DNA of 64,000 bases from positions 2,170,001-2,234,000 of the forward strand of contig NZ_LT906453.1 of assembly GCF_900187045.1 (NCBI RefSeq), given 5' to 3'. This DNA comes from Dermatophilus congolensis (GTDB taxonomy: Bacteria > Actinomycetota > Actinomycetes > Actinomycetales > Dermatophilaceae). Within the stretch, counting starts at the first letter, position 1; each line of letters begins with the position of its first letter. The notes beneath the pieces were generated by a model. It worked only from the letters and a program-made list of their open reading frames with translations, did not search any database and was not told where the DNA came from. This document shows positions 50,262 through 60,334 of this stretch, one piece after another. A program made the translations under genes and the position numbers.

Positions 50262-53200
50262 TCACCCCCGACCACCACCCAAACCAGCAACCCACGCCGA
50301 CAACTCATCCCGCGAAGGCATCGCAGGACGCAACGTCACCCCATCAGCCGCATAGAAAAAAGCCGCCCCCACCTCCTGCACATCCACCCCACGCAACTGC
50401 GCATACGCCAACCGATACAACGCCAACTGCATACTCCTAGACTCAACCTGCGCCGCACTCGGAGCCCGCCCCGTCTTCCAATCCACAACCTCAAAACCAC
50501 CCCCCGGCCGCGCAAACACCGCATCAATCCGCCCCCGAACCGGCAAACCATCAATCACCGTCTCCACCGAAAACTCCACCTCTAACGGCTGCCGATCAGC
50601 CCACTCCGACGCCAAAAAATTCTCCTTCCACCGCTGCACATCACCCACCTCATCACCCACCTCAAAACCAGCCCACTCCTGATCACCAACACCACCCTCA
50701 GACACACAATCCAACAACGACACCTGCGACCGATACCGCGCCTCCACCCACGCATGAAACTGCGAACCCGCACGAGCAGCAACCGCAGGCGGACGCGGCA
50801 TAGGACGCCGCAAATCAACAGCAAACCCCTCCGGATCCACCCGCAAACGCACAAGATCAGTACCCGTCACATGATCAGGTAAAACCGCCACCTGCTCACG
50901 CACCCCATCCCTACCGGCCAACCACTCAGCCACCAAAACATCCATCTCAATCGACAAATCATCCACCCCATCAACTACCCCACCAGCACTCATCGCCAAA
51001 CGCACCGCCTCCATCTCAACAGAACGCGACACCGGAGCAGACACAGGCCACACAACCTGCTCATCAATCACCGTCGGGTTTTCCGCCCCCTCCGGCGGCA
51101 TATCGACCCACTCCTCAACAACAGACCCCTGCGCAACCTCACTCAAAAATCGACTCGTCACCCGCGGACTCTTATGCCCCTCCCACACCGCCGTCGAGAC
51201 AAGCAACGCCTCCACCGCACGGGTATAGGCGACATATGCCAACCTTCTTTCCTCACGCATCGCATGTATCCCCCCAGCGAGCGCGAAATCAGACAACGCA
51301 TCCTGCGCACCTTGCGAATCAACTCCACGCAAATCCATCTGCGGCAACCCATTAGCATCCCCCCGCAAGGGATACGGAATCGCACCAAGATCACTCGTCC
51401 ACGCTGAATCTTTCGGGGGCTGCACCTGCCATTGATCACCAACAAACGAAACCCGTGCCGGATTCGGATAACTAGGAAACCCGCCCTCCACAAGACCAGG
51501 AACAGCCACCACATCCCACTCCAGCCCTTTACTGGCATGCACAGTCAACACATTGACAGCTCCCGTAGATGCTGGCGCAGGCATGTCAAGCCCTCGCTCT
51601 TGATCAGCGGCAGCCTCCAAGTACGACAAGAGAGCATGCGGCGTTGCTGTGGCAGAACCAGCGGCAAAACCGGCGACTACTTCAGCAAACGCATCTAGCT
51701 GAGCACGCGCCGATTCTGGAGTAGCACCAGGACGAGACAACAGCTCCACCTCCAGGCCAAGCACTCGCTCAGCAGTCATCACCATTTCTGGGAGAGATTG
51801 AGACGAGGCCTCCCTCACCTGGCTCAGCGCACGTGATAGCCACTCCAAACGAGCACGAGCTGTCGAGGTCAATTCACGGCCGTGGTTGTCTTTCCATCCT
51901 CGTTCTGGAAGATCTTCGACAGCTTCGATCAGCCCTGAAGGCTCCGGGCGAGTGTCGATACCTTCTGGGACGTCATTTTTTGTTTCTGTTTCTGCGGCGG
52001 GTGTTTCCTGGTCATCTACGGTTTCCTGCATAAGACGGTCTCGGTGTCGTGCCCAGGCAGCCAATACGTCGAGATCGCGTACCCCGAGTCGGCATACCGG
52101 TCCGGCAAGAAGCCGCATGAATTTGTCCGATCGCGATGAGTCAGTCGCGGAGGCGATCAGTGCTACGAGGTCGGTGATTTCGGGGACCATGAGTAGTCCT
52201 CCTAGCCCCACTACCTCTACCGGAAGTCCTTCTTTGCGAAGTGCGTCGATGATGAGGGGGAATTGTGCTCTGCGGCGGCATAGCACCGCAGCGGTGCGCC
52301 CTGATCGGGGTGGTTCGTTCTCGGGGTGTGGTTGTGAGGTGTCCCACCAGTGGCGGGCAATCCATTGGGCGGTGCCAGTGGCTTCTTCTTCGGCGGTGGC
52401 CCAGCGGCCTGTGTGGATGCGGCCTGGTCCTGCTGCTGGTCTGGGACGGAGTTTGTGTACCTGGACAGTGCTGTGTTGGGTGAGTTCGGCGGCGACGGTG
52501 TTAGCTGCGGCGAGGATGGCTTGGTCGTTTCGCCAGCTGATGGATAGGGGCAGGGTGGGTGCGGGGGTAGTTGTTCCTTGTGTATGAGTGCCAAAGAGGA
52601 CGGGGAATCGGGTGAGGGTGGTTGCGCTTGCTCCACGCCATCCGTAGATAGATTGGTGGGGGTCGCCTACGGCGACGACGGGGATGGGTGGGGGGTGTTC
52701 TTCGCTGGAGCGGGCGAAGAGGGCTTCGAGTAGACGCATTTGGGCTTCGGAGGTGTCTTGGAATTCGTCGAGGAGGACGATGTTGAAGCGGCGTCGTTCG
52801 GTGGCGGCGACTGCGGGGAAGTTGATGGCTAGTTGGGCTGCGAGTTGGACTTGGTCGGCGAAGTCGATGACGGAGTGTTCGCGTTTTCGGCGGACGTAGT
52901 CGGCGAGGATGGGCAGGAGTTGTTGTTGTGCGGCGCAGTGTGCTCGCAGTTTTCGTATAGAGGTGGGCAGGCTGCGTTTTTTGGGGGCCAGTTCGATGCT
53001 GTCGAGGTCGCTGATGGTTGCGGTGAGGAAGGTGTCGAGATCGTGGGGGGTGCGGAGGTGTTCGGCGAGCTGTCCTGATAGGGAGAGGATTGCTGCGGTG
53101 ACGGTGGCGGGGCTGGCTTCGACGGCGTCCATGGGGCCGGTGTATTCGGTGACGCAGGAGTCTGCGAGTTGCCAGGCGAGGGCTTCAGTGAGCAGTCCTG

Positions 53201-53627
53201 CGTCGGGTTCGACGCCTAGGCGTAGTCCGTGTTCTTTGACGAGGCGGCCTGCGTAGGCGTTGTAGGTGGAGACGGCGGGAGCGACGATGTCGTTGTCGGT
53301 GGTGGTGTCGTTGGGGGTGTTGGGGTCGTTGTATGGGATCCAGAGTCCTGCGGCGCGGACGGCGGTGAGGCGGCGGGTGATGCGTTCGGCGAGTTCTCCG
53401 GCTGCTTTTCGGGTGAAGGTGAGGCCTAGAACGGATTCGGCGGGGACGAGTCCGTTGGCGACGAGCCAGACGACGCGGGAGGCCATGGTTTCGGTTTTTC
53501 CTGATCCTGCTCCGGCGACGATGAGCATGGATTCGAGGGGGTGTTCGATGACTGCTGCTTGTTCGGGGGTGGGGTGGTGTCTGCCTAGGGCGTCTGCGAT
53601 GTCGTTGGCGCTGTAGTGGATTTTCAC
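50262..53627 (-). CDS. adnB: AdnB-type helicase-nuclease subunit
   Basis: UvrD-like helicase with C-terminal RecB-family nuclease, 1,121 residues; partner of AdnA in double-strand-break end resection. Motif I is IVAGAGSGKTETMA (about 36-49), motif II LLDEFQDTS, motif III VGDPHQSIYGWRGA, motif V VHASKGLEWDVVAVPGL and motif VI ERRLAYVAYTRA. The nuclease core is VRGRIDAVFARPGGGFEVVDWKTGR. GTG 53627 overlaps the adnA stop and has AAGGAGG 6 nt upstream. Skew reverses inside the gene (C-rich + strand below about 51.2 kb, G-rich above about 52.2 kb) with no break in the reading frame. Confidence 0.93.
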   Translation of the reverse strand: MKIHYSANDIADALGRHHPTPEQAAVIEHPLESMLIVAGAGSGKTETMASRVVWLVANGLVPAESVLGLTFTRKAAGELAERITRRLTAVRAAGLWIPYNDPNTPNDTTTDNDIVAPAVSTYNAYAGRLVKEHGLRLGVEPDAGLLTEALAWQLADSCVTEYTGPMDAVEASPATVTAAILSLSGQLAEHLRTPHDLDTFLTATISDLDSIELAPKKRSLPTSIRKLRAHCAAQQQLLPILADYVRRKREHSVIDFADQVQLAAQLAINFPAVAATERRRFNIVLLDEFQDTSEAQMRLLEALFARSSEEHPPPIPVVAVGDPHQSIYGWRGASATTLTRFPVLFGTHTQGTTTPAPTLPLSISWRNDQAILAAANTVAAELTQHSTVQVHKLRPRPAAGPGRIHTGRWATAEEEATGTAQWIARHWWDTSQPHPENEPPRSGRTAAVLCRRRAQFPLIIDALRKEGLPVEVVGLGGLLMVPEITDLVALIASATDSSRSDKFMRLLAGPVCRLGVRDLDVLAAWARHRDRLMQETVDDQETPAAETETKNDVPEGIDTRPEPSGLIEAVEDLPERGWKDNHGRELTSTARARLEWLSRALSQVREASSQSLPEMVMTAERVLGLEVELLSRPGATPESARAQLDAFAEVVAGFAAGSATATPHALLSYLEAAADQERGLDMPAPASTGAVNVLTVHASKGLEWDVVAVPGLVEGGFPSYPNPARVSFVGDQWQVQPPKDSAWTSDLGAIPYPLRGDANGLPQMDLRGVDSQGAQDALSDFALAGGIHAMREERRLAYVAYTRAVEALLVSTAVWEGHKSPRVTSRFLSEVAQGSVVEEWVDMPPEGAENPTVIDEQVVWPVSAPVSRSVEMEAVRLAMSAGGVVDGVDDLSIEMDVLVAEWLAGRDGVREQVAVLPDHVTGTDLVRLRVDPEGFAVDLRRPMPRPPAVAARAGSQFHAWVEARYRSQVSLLDCVSEGGVGDQEWAGFEVGDEVGDVQRWKENFLASEWADRQPLEVEFSVETVIDGLPVRGRIDAVFARPGGGFEVVDWKTGRAPSAAQVESRSMQLALYRLAYAQLRGVDVQEVGAAFFYAADGVTLRPAMPSRDELSAWVAGLGGGRG

Positions 53628-56600
53628 TGGGTGCCTCCTTCATTGCGGGTGGGGCAGATGGTGTGGTGGCTGCAGACGCGGCACCAGGGTCCGGGGTGTG
53701 CGGGGAAGGTGTTGCTGGCCATGCCGTTGCTGGTTTCTTCGATGAGTTGGTGGGCCCAGTGTGGGTCTTCGGTTTCGTTGAGGGGTGGTTGGGCTTGGAT
53801 TTTGGCGGCGTTGGTGAGTCCGGCTTTGCCGATGTGGACGAGGGCGGCGCCGGCTGATCCGGTTCCGTATTTGTTGAGGGCTCCTGCTTCGAGGGCGATT
53901 TGGTAGGTGGCGAGTTGGGCGTGGTGGGTGATGTCGGCGTCGGTGGGTCTGGTGGCGCCGGTTTTGAAGTCGATGATGCGTAGTTGGCCTTGGGTGTTGC
54001 GTTCGAGGCGGTCGATGCGGCCTCGGATGTCGGCGCGGCCGATGGGTACGTTGATGTCGGTTTCTTTTGCGACGGGTTGCCATCCGTCGTTGTTGCTGGT
54101 GTTTTGGTAGTTGGCTAGGCGGGAGATCATGTGTTGTGCCTGTTGGTGGAGGCGTTGTGAGGTCCAGCCGTCGGGCAGGTTGAGGTGGGGCCAGAGCCTG
54201 TCGAGTTCTGCGCTCATGGTGGGGTAGTCGTTTTCGTAGCGTGCGGCGATGTCGTGGATGAGTGTTCCGAGGGCGGAGGTGGTTTGGGGGGTGGTGGCTT
54301 CGCCGCCTGCGGCGGTGGCGAACCAGCGTAGGGGGCATTCGGTGTAGGTCTGGATTTTGGAGGGTGAGATGCGGATGCGGCTTTGGGGGGGTAGGACGGG
54401 TTCGTTGGTACTGATGGGTTGGTCGGGCCACCAGGTGTCTGGGTGGGCTCCGGGGACGCCGAGGCGGGCGAGGTGGGCGAGTCGTTGGGCGTGGAGGGTG
54501 CGTTGGTGGGGGTCGGTGGTTTCGGTAAGGCGGCGGCGCAGTTCGCCGACGAGTCCGGTCATGGACATTGCTCGGGGTGTGGGGGTGGGTTGGGTGGGGG
54601 TGTCGGGGTGGTTGTTGGGTATGGCTTGTCGGACGAGTTCGCAGTAATTGCTGGGTTGTTCGTCTTCGTTTGAGGTGGCGGTGATGATGAGTCGTTGGCG
54701 GGCTCGGCTGGTGGCTAGGGCGAAGAGGCGGGCTTCGTCGTGGAGTACGTCGATGAGTTGGGCGTGGATGTTGGTGCCGCGGTTGGTGAGGATGTCCACG
54801 AGGCGTTCGGAGCCCAGGAGGGATCCGCGTAGGCGGGTGTCTGGCCAGACGCCTTCTTGGAGTCCGGCGATGATGACCAGTCCCCATTCGCGGCCTACGG
54901 CTCCTGCGGGGGTGGTGAGGGTGACTTGGCGTCCGCGTTGTCCTCGGGCGGCGAGGGTGTCGGCGGCGACGTCTTGGGAGAGGAGATGTTCGAGGAAGCT
55001 TAGTGGTCCGCTTCCGGGTAGTCGGGTGGTGTAGGCGTCGGCGGCGGCGAAGAGTGCGACGACGGCGTCGAGGTCGCGGTCGGCGCGGGCGGAGGCAGTG
55101 GTTCCGTTGAGGGCGGTGTCGCACCAGAGTGGGGCGGCGTTGGTGGCGTTCCAGATTGCCCAGAGGATGGTGTGGCAGGTGGTGTTGGGGTGCCAGGCGG
55201 GGCGGCCGTTGGTGTTGGTGATGGTGATGGCGTGGAGTGCGGCGTGCAGTGCGGTGCGTAGGCGGGTGATGGGGGCTAGATCGGGGTGTGGGGGTGGTGG
55301 TGTGGGGTCGAGGAGGGCGTGGGCGAGGAGTTCGGGGTTTGCGCGGGTGCCGCCGTTGGTGCGTTCGTGGTGGGTTAGGGCGCGGCGGGCGCGGCGGGCG
55401 GTGACGGTGTCTGATTGGAGGAGGTGGGAGGTGAGGGTTTCGTCGAGGGCGAGTAGGTCAGCGGTGGTGAGGTGTTGTGGTGTGGGTTGGGGTGTGGTGG
55501 TGGGGTTTTCGGGTGTGGGGTTGTGGGCTGCGGCCCAGGCGGCGTGGATGGCGACTTCGTAGATGGCTAGGAGTGTGCGGACGGGGGTTTCTTCGCGTAG
55601 TGGTAGGCGGGCGCCGGCGATGTCGGTGGGGATGCCGGCGGCGCTGAAGGCGCGTCGTAGGGCTGCGGTGCGGGTGGATCCGCGGACGATGACGGCCATG
55701 TCTGACCATTCGCGTCCGTTGAGGAGGTGTTCGCGGCGTAGGAGGGCGGTGATGTGGGCTTCTTCGGCGCTGGTGTTGTTGGCGATGATGATGTCGATTG
55801 GTGGGGTGTTTGTGGTGGGTTCGGGTCCTGGTGGTGGGGTGGCGTGTCGGTGGGTGGCGGTTCCGGTGACGCCGATGTTTTGGGTGATGTGGGTGGTGAC
55901 GGCGGCGATGGCGTGGATGGGGCGGTGTCGGGTGTTGAGGGTGTGGCAGGTGGTGGGTGTGAGTCCGTCCCAGCCGCTGGTGAATAGGTGGGGGTCGGCT
56001 CCGCGGAAGGTTTGGGTGGCGGTGTCGGGGTCGCCGATCAGGACGAGTTCGATGCCGTTGTGGTGGAGGGTGTTCAGGAGGGTGGCTGCGGCGGCGGTGA
56101 GTTCTTGTGCGTCGTCGATGATGAGGGTGCGGATGCCGCCGCTGAGGAGGTTGATGTTGGTGGGGTTGTCTAGGAGTGCTCCTGCGGCGGCGCCGAGGAT
56201 CCAGGAGGGGTCGTATGCGCCGGGGCGGGAGAGGGCGGTGACGTTGTCGTATTCGCGTAGTACGTCGGCTGCGGCGGTCCAGGCTGGTTCGTTGTGTTGG
56301 TTGCCTAGGTTGGCAAGTTCTTCGGGTGAGATGCCGTATTCGACGGCGCGCATGATGAGGTCGCGGAGTTCTGCGCGGAATCCGCGGGTGGTGAGGGCTT
56401 CGGTGATGTCGTGGGGCCAGTTGGGGGCGGGGGCGTGTCCGGTGGTGTGTCCGGTGAGGAGTTCACCGAGGATGACGTCTTGTTCGGCTCCGTCGAGGAG
56501 GCGGGGTGGTGGGGTGTTGTTGAGGTGGGCGAGTCGGGTGAGGATGCTGAATCCGAAGGCTTGCATGGAGGCGGCGAGGGGGCGTTGGGTGGTGGTGCCT

Positions 56601-56914
56601 AGGAGGCGGGTTACTTCGCGTCGGGCGTGGGTGGCGGTGACGCGTGAGGAGGTGAGGAGCATGCATTCGGTGGGGGTGCGGTGGTTGTTGCGGATGCGGT
56701 GTAGGACGCTGTGGACGGCGACGGTGGTTTTTCCTGTGCCTGGGGCGCCGTAGATGTGGATGAGGGGTCCGCGTGCGGTGGTGGCTGTGGTTTGTGAGGG
56801 GTCGAGTTGGTGGGTTTCGATGAGGCGGGGCCAGCCGTCGAAGTGGGTGGCGTTGGTGCGGACGAGGCGTACGGGGGTGGTGTCGTGGTTGGGGGGTGGG
56901 GTGGGTTTGTTCAC
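53624..56914 (-). CDS. adnA: AdnA-type helicase-nuclease subunit
   Basis: 1,096 residues. The helicase domain has motif I IYGAPGTGKTTVAVH, motif II LIIDDAQELT and motif III LIGDPDTATQTFRGAD. A late VTLTTPAGAVGREWGLVIIAGLQEG and ATSRARQRL complete it. The C-terminal PD-(D/E)XK nuclease has RGRIDRLER and RIIDFKTGA. Cysteines in TECPLRWF and CRVCSHHTIC are placed like the iron-sulfur clamp of AddB-type nucleases. GTG 56914 has GAGG 6 nt upstream, whereas the longer start at 56965 has none. First gene of the adnA-adnB operon, divergent from the TetR gene. Confidence 0.92.
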   Translation of the reverse strand: MNKPTPPPNHDTTPVRLVRTNATHFDGWPRLIETHQLDPSQTTATTARGPLIHIYGAPGTGKTTVAVHSVLHRIRNNHRTPTECMLLTSSRVTATHARREVTRLLGTTTQRPLAASMQAFGFSILTRLAHLNNTPPPRLLDGAEQDVILGELLTGHTTGHAPAPNWPHDITEALTTRGFRAELRDLIMRAVEYGISPEELANLGNQHNEPAWTAAADVLREYDNVTALSRPGAYDPSWILGAAAGALLDNPTNINLLSGGIRTLIIDDAQELTAAAATLLNTLHHNGIELVLIGDPDTATQTFRGADPHLFTSGWDGLTPTTCHTLNTRHRPIHAIAAVTTHITQNIGVTGTATHRHATPPPGPEPTTNTPPIDIIIANNTSAEEAHITALLRREHLLNGREWSDMAVIVRGSTRTAALRRAFSAAGIPTDIAGARLPLREETPVRTLLAIYEVAIHAAWAAAHNPTPENPTTTPQPTPQHLTTADLLALDETLTSHLLQSDTVTARRARRALTHHERTNGGTRANPELLAHALLDPTPPPPHPDLAPITRLRTALHAALHAITITNTNGRPAWHPNTTCHTILWAIWNATNAAPLWCDTALNGTTASARADRDLDAVVALFAAADAYTTRLPGSGPLSFLEHLLSQDVAADTLAARGQRGRQVTLTTPAGAVGREWGLVIIAGLQEGVWPDTRLRGSLLGSERLVDILTNRGTNIHAQLIDVLHDEARLFALATSRARQRLIITATSNEDEQPSNYCELVRQAIPNNHPDTPTQPTPTPRAMSMTGLVGELRRRLTETTDPHQRTLHAQRLAHLARLGVPGAHPDTWWPDQPISTNEPVLPPQSRIRISPSKIQTYTECPLRWFATAAGGEATTPQTTSALGTLIHDIAARYENDYPTMSAELDRLWPHLNLPDGWTSQRLHQQAQHMISRLANYQNTSNNDGWQPVAKETDINVPIGRADIRGRIDRLERNTQGQLRIIDFKTGATRPTDADITHHAQLATYQIALEAGALNKYGTGSAGAALVHIGKAGLTNAAKIQAQPPLNETEDPHWAHQLIEETSNGMASNTFPAHPGPWCRVCSHHTICPTRNEGGTQ

Positions 56915-57045
56915 GGTGTGCCTCGTGGATGGTGGATGTGTTTTTCGTATTGGATCATCGTTCACTGTCAGGGTTGGTCAGGTTGGGGCGGTTACGATGC
57001 GTGGGTTTGGTGGGTGTTTGTGTTTGTGGTTGTCGAGGGGGCGTT

Positions 57046-57660
57046 GTGGTTCAGGTTTCGGTTGATTTGCATCGGCGGTTGAGTAAGTCCGAGCGTCGTG
57101 ATCATTTGTTGTTGCATGCGCGGGAGGCGTTTTCGGCACATGGGTATCACAATGCGTCGATGGATGACATTGCTGCTCGGGCGGGGGTGTCTAAGCCGGT
57201 GTTGTATCAGCATTTTCCGGGCAAGTTGGATTTGTATTTGGAGTTGTTGGATGAGGCTGCTGAGCATGTGCGGGTGATTTTGGGTCAGGTTTTGGCGCAG
57301 GCGGGGCGGGCTGATGAGGTGGTGCGGGCGATGGTGGAGGCGTATTTCGGTTTTGTGACTGAGCCTGCTGGTGGTTTTCGGTTGGTGTATGAGTCCGAGA
57401 CGTTGAGTGAGGCTGAGGCGACGCGGAGGGTGCAGGAGTTGCAGGGGTGGTGTGTTGATGCGATTGCTGAGCGGGTGCGTTCTTTTCGGGATTTGTCGTT
57501 GGCTGAGTCGAATGCGGTGGCGACGTCGTTGGTGGGGTTGGCGCAGTTTTCGGCGCGGGCGTGGTTTCGGGATGGGACGTTGTCTCGTTCGGATGCGGTG
57601 GATGCGTTTACTCGGATGGCGTGGGGTGGGTTGGCTGGGTTTGTTGGTGACGTGGACTGA
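57046..57660 (+). CDS. TetR-family transcriptional regulator
   Basis: 204 residues. The N-terminal helix-turn-helix is RRDHLLLHAREAFSAHGYHNASMDDIAARAGVSKPVLYQHFPGKLDLYLELLD, nearly consensus for TetR. The C-terminal ligand domain has no recognised specificity. GTG 57046 has GAGGGGG 5 nt upstream; the open frame upstream runs into the adnA promoter region. The neighbouring DUF3107 and DEAD-box genes form a common actinobacterial neighbourhood. The target and ligand are unknown. Confidence 0.9.
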   Translation: MVQVSVDLHRRLSKSERRDHLLLHAREAFSAHGYHNASMDDIAARAGVSKPVLYQHFPGKLDLYLELLDEAAEHVRVILGQVLAQAGRADEVVRAMVEAYFGFVTEPAGGFRLVYESETLSEAEATRRVQELQGWCVDAIAERVRSFRDLSLAESNAVATSLVGLAQFSARAWFRDGTLSRSDAVDAFTRMAWGGLAGFVGDVD

Positions 57661-57786
57661 TGGGCGTTAGGAAGTAGTCTCGTTGTGGAGGGAATTCGGT
57701 TTCGGGTTGCTGTGTTGCTGCTCGGGGTGGGTTCTCGTTGGTAATTCGTTGTTGTATGCCGTTGAGGCGGCGAGGAGGTTTGCTCC

Positions 57787-58011
57787 ATGGAGGTCAAGAT
57801 TGGTGTTTTGCACACCACTCGTGAGTTGAGTGTTGAGTCGACGTTGTCGCATGAGGAGGTGCAGGCGTTGGTTGACAAGGCTGTCTCGCAGGGGGCTCCG
57901 TTGCGTTTGGAGGATGAGAAGGGCCGTGTGGTGGTGGTGCCTGCGGCGACGTTGGGTTATGTGGAGATCGGTAGCCCGCGTAAGGGTGGCGTCGGTTTCG
58001 GTATGTTGTGA
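57787..58011 (+). CDS. DUF3107 family protein
   Basis: 74 residues. The family pattern MEVKIGVLHTTRELSVES, with a short helix EEVQALVDKAV and the ending VPAATLGYVEIGSP followed by GVGFG, matches DUF3107, a small actinobacterial protein of unknown function. GAGGAGG lies 7 nt upstream of the ATG. No membrane segment or metal motif. Confidence 0.9.
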   Translation: MEVKIGVLHTTRELSVESTLSHEEVQALVDKAVSQGAPLRLEDEKGRVVVVPAATLGYVEIGSPRKGGVGFGML

Positions 58012-58447
58012 TTTTTTGTCGCCTGTTGGCGGTTTCGTGAGGGCGTCTGGCGTGGCTGGGCGCCCTTTCGCGTGTGTCGGGTGCAGCTACGTTTCGGTGT
58101 AGGGCTGTGCCTGCGTAGAATTGTGTCGACATATTCGGTGCCCGGTCGGCATCTTCCTTGTGGAATTCGTTCCTCGTGGTTTTTGTCTTTGGTGGGCCTG
58201 CCGTTTGTGGTTTTTGGTCTGCGGGGACGCTGCCTATCGCGTGTGCGTGTCGCCATTGGTGTCTGGTCGCTTGTGAGCGCGGCGTTGGTGGTGTGACCGC
58301 TTGATTGTGAGCTCTGTTGGAGCTTTGTTCGGTGTGTTTCCGGTGTTAGGGGCATGTCGATGATCGTTCTTTTCCGATCGGCCCGATTTCATGCAGGCAT
58401 GTCGTGTGACGCGAGCGAATGCCGTTGCCGTTTGAAGGTTGTTTGTG
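58012..58447. other. 436-bp leader region upstream of the DEAD-box helicase gene
   Basis: No conserved gene is visible on either strand. A weak hairpin (AGGGCG/CGCCCT, 58040-58045 with 58061-58066) may end the DUF3107 transcript. The rest is T/G-rich and could be a long 5' leader; a palindrome-like GCATGTCGATGAT...GGCATGTCG stretch lies at about 58,350-58,410. No riboswitch class was recognised. Confidence 0.5.
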
Positions 58448-60001
58448 ATGAGTGACGTGACGGGTGCTGCGGGTACCGATGATGTTGTGACGCCGGATGT
58501 TGAGGTGCCGGTGGGGCAGGAGATGCCTGCGTTTGCGGATTTGGATATTCATCCGGATATTGCTGCTTCGTTGGCTGATGCGGGTATTACGCATGCTTTC
58601 CCGATTCAGGCCAGTACGTTGCCTGTTGCTTTGGACGGTGGAGACATCATTGGCCAGGCCAAGACTGGTACGGGTAAGACGTTGGGTTTTGGTGTGCCGT
58701 TGTTGGATGCGGTGATTACTGAGGCGGATCCGGAGTTTCCGGAGTTGCGGCATCCTGGGCGTCCGCAGGGGCTTGTGGTGGTGCCGACGCGGGAGTTGTG
58801 TGTGCAGGTGGGTGATGATCTGGATAAGGCGGGTCGTCGTCGGGGTATTCGGGTGGAGCGGATTTATGGTGGGCGGGCGTTTGAGCCGCAGGTTGAGGCG
58901 TTGCGTCGTGGGGTGGATGTGGTTGTGGGGACGCCGGGGCGTTTGTTGGATTTGGCTCAGCAGGGGCATTTGCGGCTGACGGAGATCACGGTCGTGGTGC
59001 TGGATGAGGCCGATGAGATGTTGGATTTGGGCTTTTTGCCGGATGTAGAGCGGATTTTGGCGTTGACGCCTGGGTCGCGTCAGACGATGTTGTTTTCGGC
59101 GACGATGCCTGGCGCTGTGGTGGCGTTGGCGCGTAAGTACATGGATCATGCGACGCATATTCGGGCGCAGTCGACTGGTGATGATCGTGCGACGGTTTCG
59201 GCGATTGAGCAGTTTGCGTATCGGGCGCATCCGATGGACAAGGTAGAGATCATTGCTCGGGTGTTGCAGTCGGAGGGTCGCGGGCGTTCGGTGATTTTCA
59301 CGCGGACGAAGCGGCAGGCGGCGAAGGTGAGTTCAGAGTTGTCTGAGCGTGGGTTTGCTGCTGGGGCGATTCATGGTGATTTGGGGCAGGGTGCGCGTGA
59401 GCAGGCGTTGCGGGCGTTCCGTCACGGCAATATTGATGTGTTGGTGGCTACGGATGTGGCTGCGCGCGGTATTGATGTTGATGATGTGACGCATGTGATT
59501 AATTTCCAGGCGCCGGAGGATGAGAAGACGTATTTGCATCGCACAGGGCGTACTGGGCGTGCGGGGCGTACTGGGCGTGCGATCACGTTGGTGGATTGGG
59601 AGGATATGCCTCGGTGGCGCTTGATTGATAAGGCGCTTGAGTTGGGTATGCCTGAGCCGGTGGAGACTTATTCGAGTTCGGATCATTTGTTTTCGGATCA
59701 GGATATTGAGCCGGGCACGAAGGGGCGTTTGCCTAAAGACAAGCGTTTGTTGGCTGGTTTGTCGGCTGAGGCTGTTGAGGATTTGGGGGAGCCTTCGCGT
59801 GGTCGCGGTAGGGGGTCTGGCCGTGCTGGCGGTCGGGGGCGCGCTCGTGGTCGCGGTGGGGCAGCTGGGCGGGTTTCGCGTGCGTCTGAGTCTGTGAGTG
59901 AGCGGAGTGATTCTGCTGGTGGTGCGGATAAGCCGCGTCGTCAGCGCAGGCGTCGTCGAACGCGTGGTGGGGCTTCTGGGGGCGCATCTTCGGGTGAGTG
60001 A
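58448..60001 (+). CDS. DEAD-box ATP-dependent RNA helicase
   Basis: 517 residues. The Q motif region FADLDIHPDIAASLADAGITHAFPIQ precedes motif I AKTGTGKT, motif Ia PTRELC, motif II VLDEADEM, motif III SATMP, motif IV VIFTRTKRQA, and motifs V/VI ATDVAARGIDVDDV and HRTGRTGRAGRTGRA. The RNA-binding tail (about 440-517) is an RGR/GGR-rich low-complexity segment (GRGRGSGRAGGRGRARGRGG). Likely remodels RNA in ribosome assembly or mRNA decay. ATG 58448 has GAAGG 9 nt upstream. Confidence 0.94.
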   Translation: MSDVTGAAGTDDVVTPDVEVPVGQEMPAFADLDIHPDIAASLADAGITHAFPIQASTLPVALDGGDIIGQAKTGTGKTLGFGVPLLDAVITEADPEFPELRHPGRPQGLVVVPTRELCVQVGDDLDKAGRRRGIRVERIYGGRAFEPQVEALRRGVDVVVGTPGRLLDLAQQGHLRLTEITVVVLDEADEMLDLGFLPDVERILALTPGSRQTMLFSATMPGAVVALARKYMDHATHIRAQSTGDDRATVSAIEQFAYRAHPMDKVEIIARVLQSEGRGRSVIFTRTKRQAAKVSSELSERGFAAGAIHGDLGQGAREQALRAFRHGNIDVLVATDVAARGIDVDDVTHVINFQAPEDEKTYLHRTGRTGRAGRTGRAITLVDWEDMPRWRLIDKALELGMPEPVETYSSSDHLFSDQDIEPGTKGRLPKDKRLLAGLSAEAVEDLGEPSRGRGRGSGRAGGRGRARGRGGAAGRVSRASESVSERSDSAGGADKPRRQRRRRRTRGGASGGASSGE

Positions 60002-60334
60002 TACGGGTGTGTGCTCATGGGCTGATGGCGTAGTTGTGTGTGTTTAGAGGGCTTTTCGTGGGGATGGATATCGTTTTTCCCACATAGTTGAACATGCGTC
60101 CAGCATCTGCGGTAGTTTTGTTTCTGGGACGGCATTTTTGTGCTGTTTCTTCCACGTGCATTAACTGATGTCATTTTGTCGGTTTATGCAGTGGCTGTGA
60201 GATATCGGTTTTCTTATTTTTCACAGTGTTTTTCTGCCGCAGGTGCGGAACCGTGGGGGTTCTGTTGTGCGGTGCGCTGTTCGCGGTGCCGATGGGGGTC
60301 GGCCCGTTTTACGACACGACAGGTGGGGGCCTTC
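60002..60334. other. 333-bp intergenic region
   Basis: T-rich on the plus strand, with no conserved gene, terminator or riboswitch recognised. The frame of the next gene stays open back to 60140, but that extension has no ribosome-binding site or plausible protein pattern. Confidence 0.5.
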
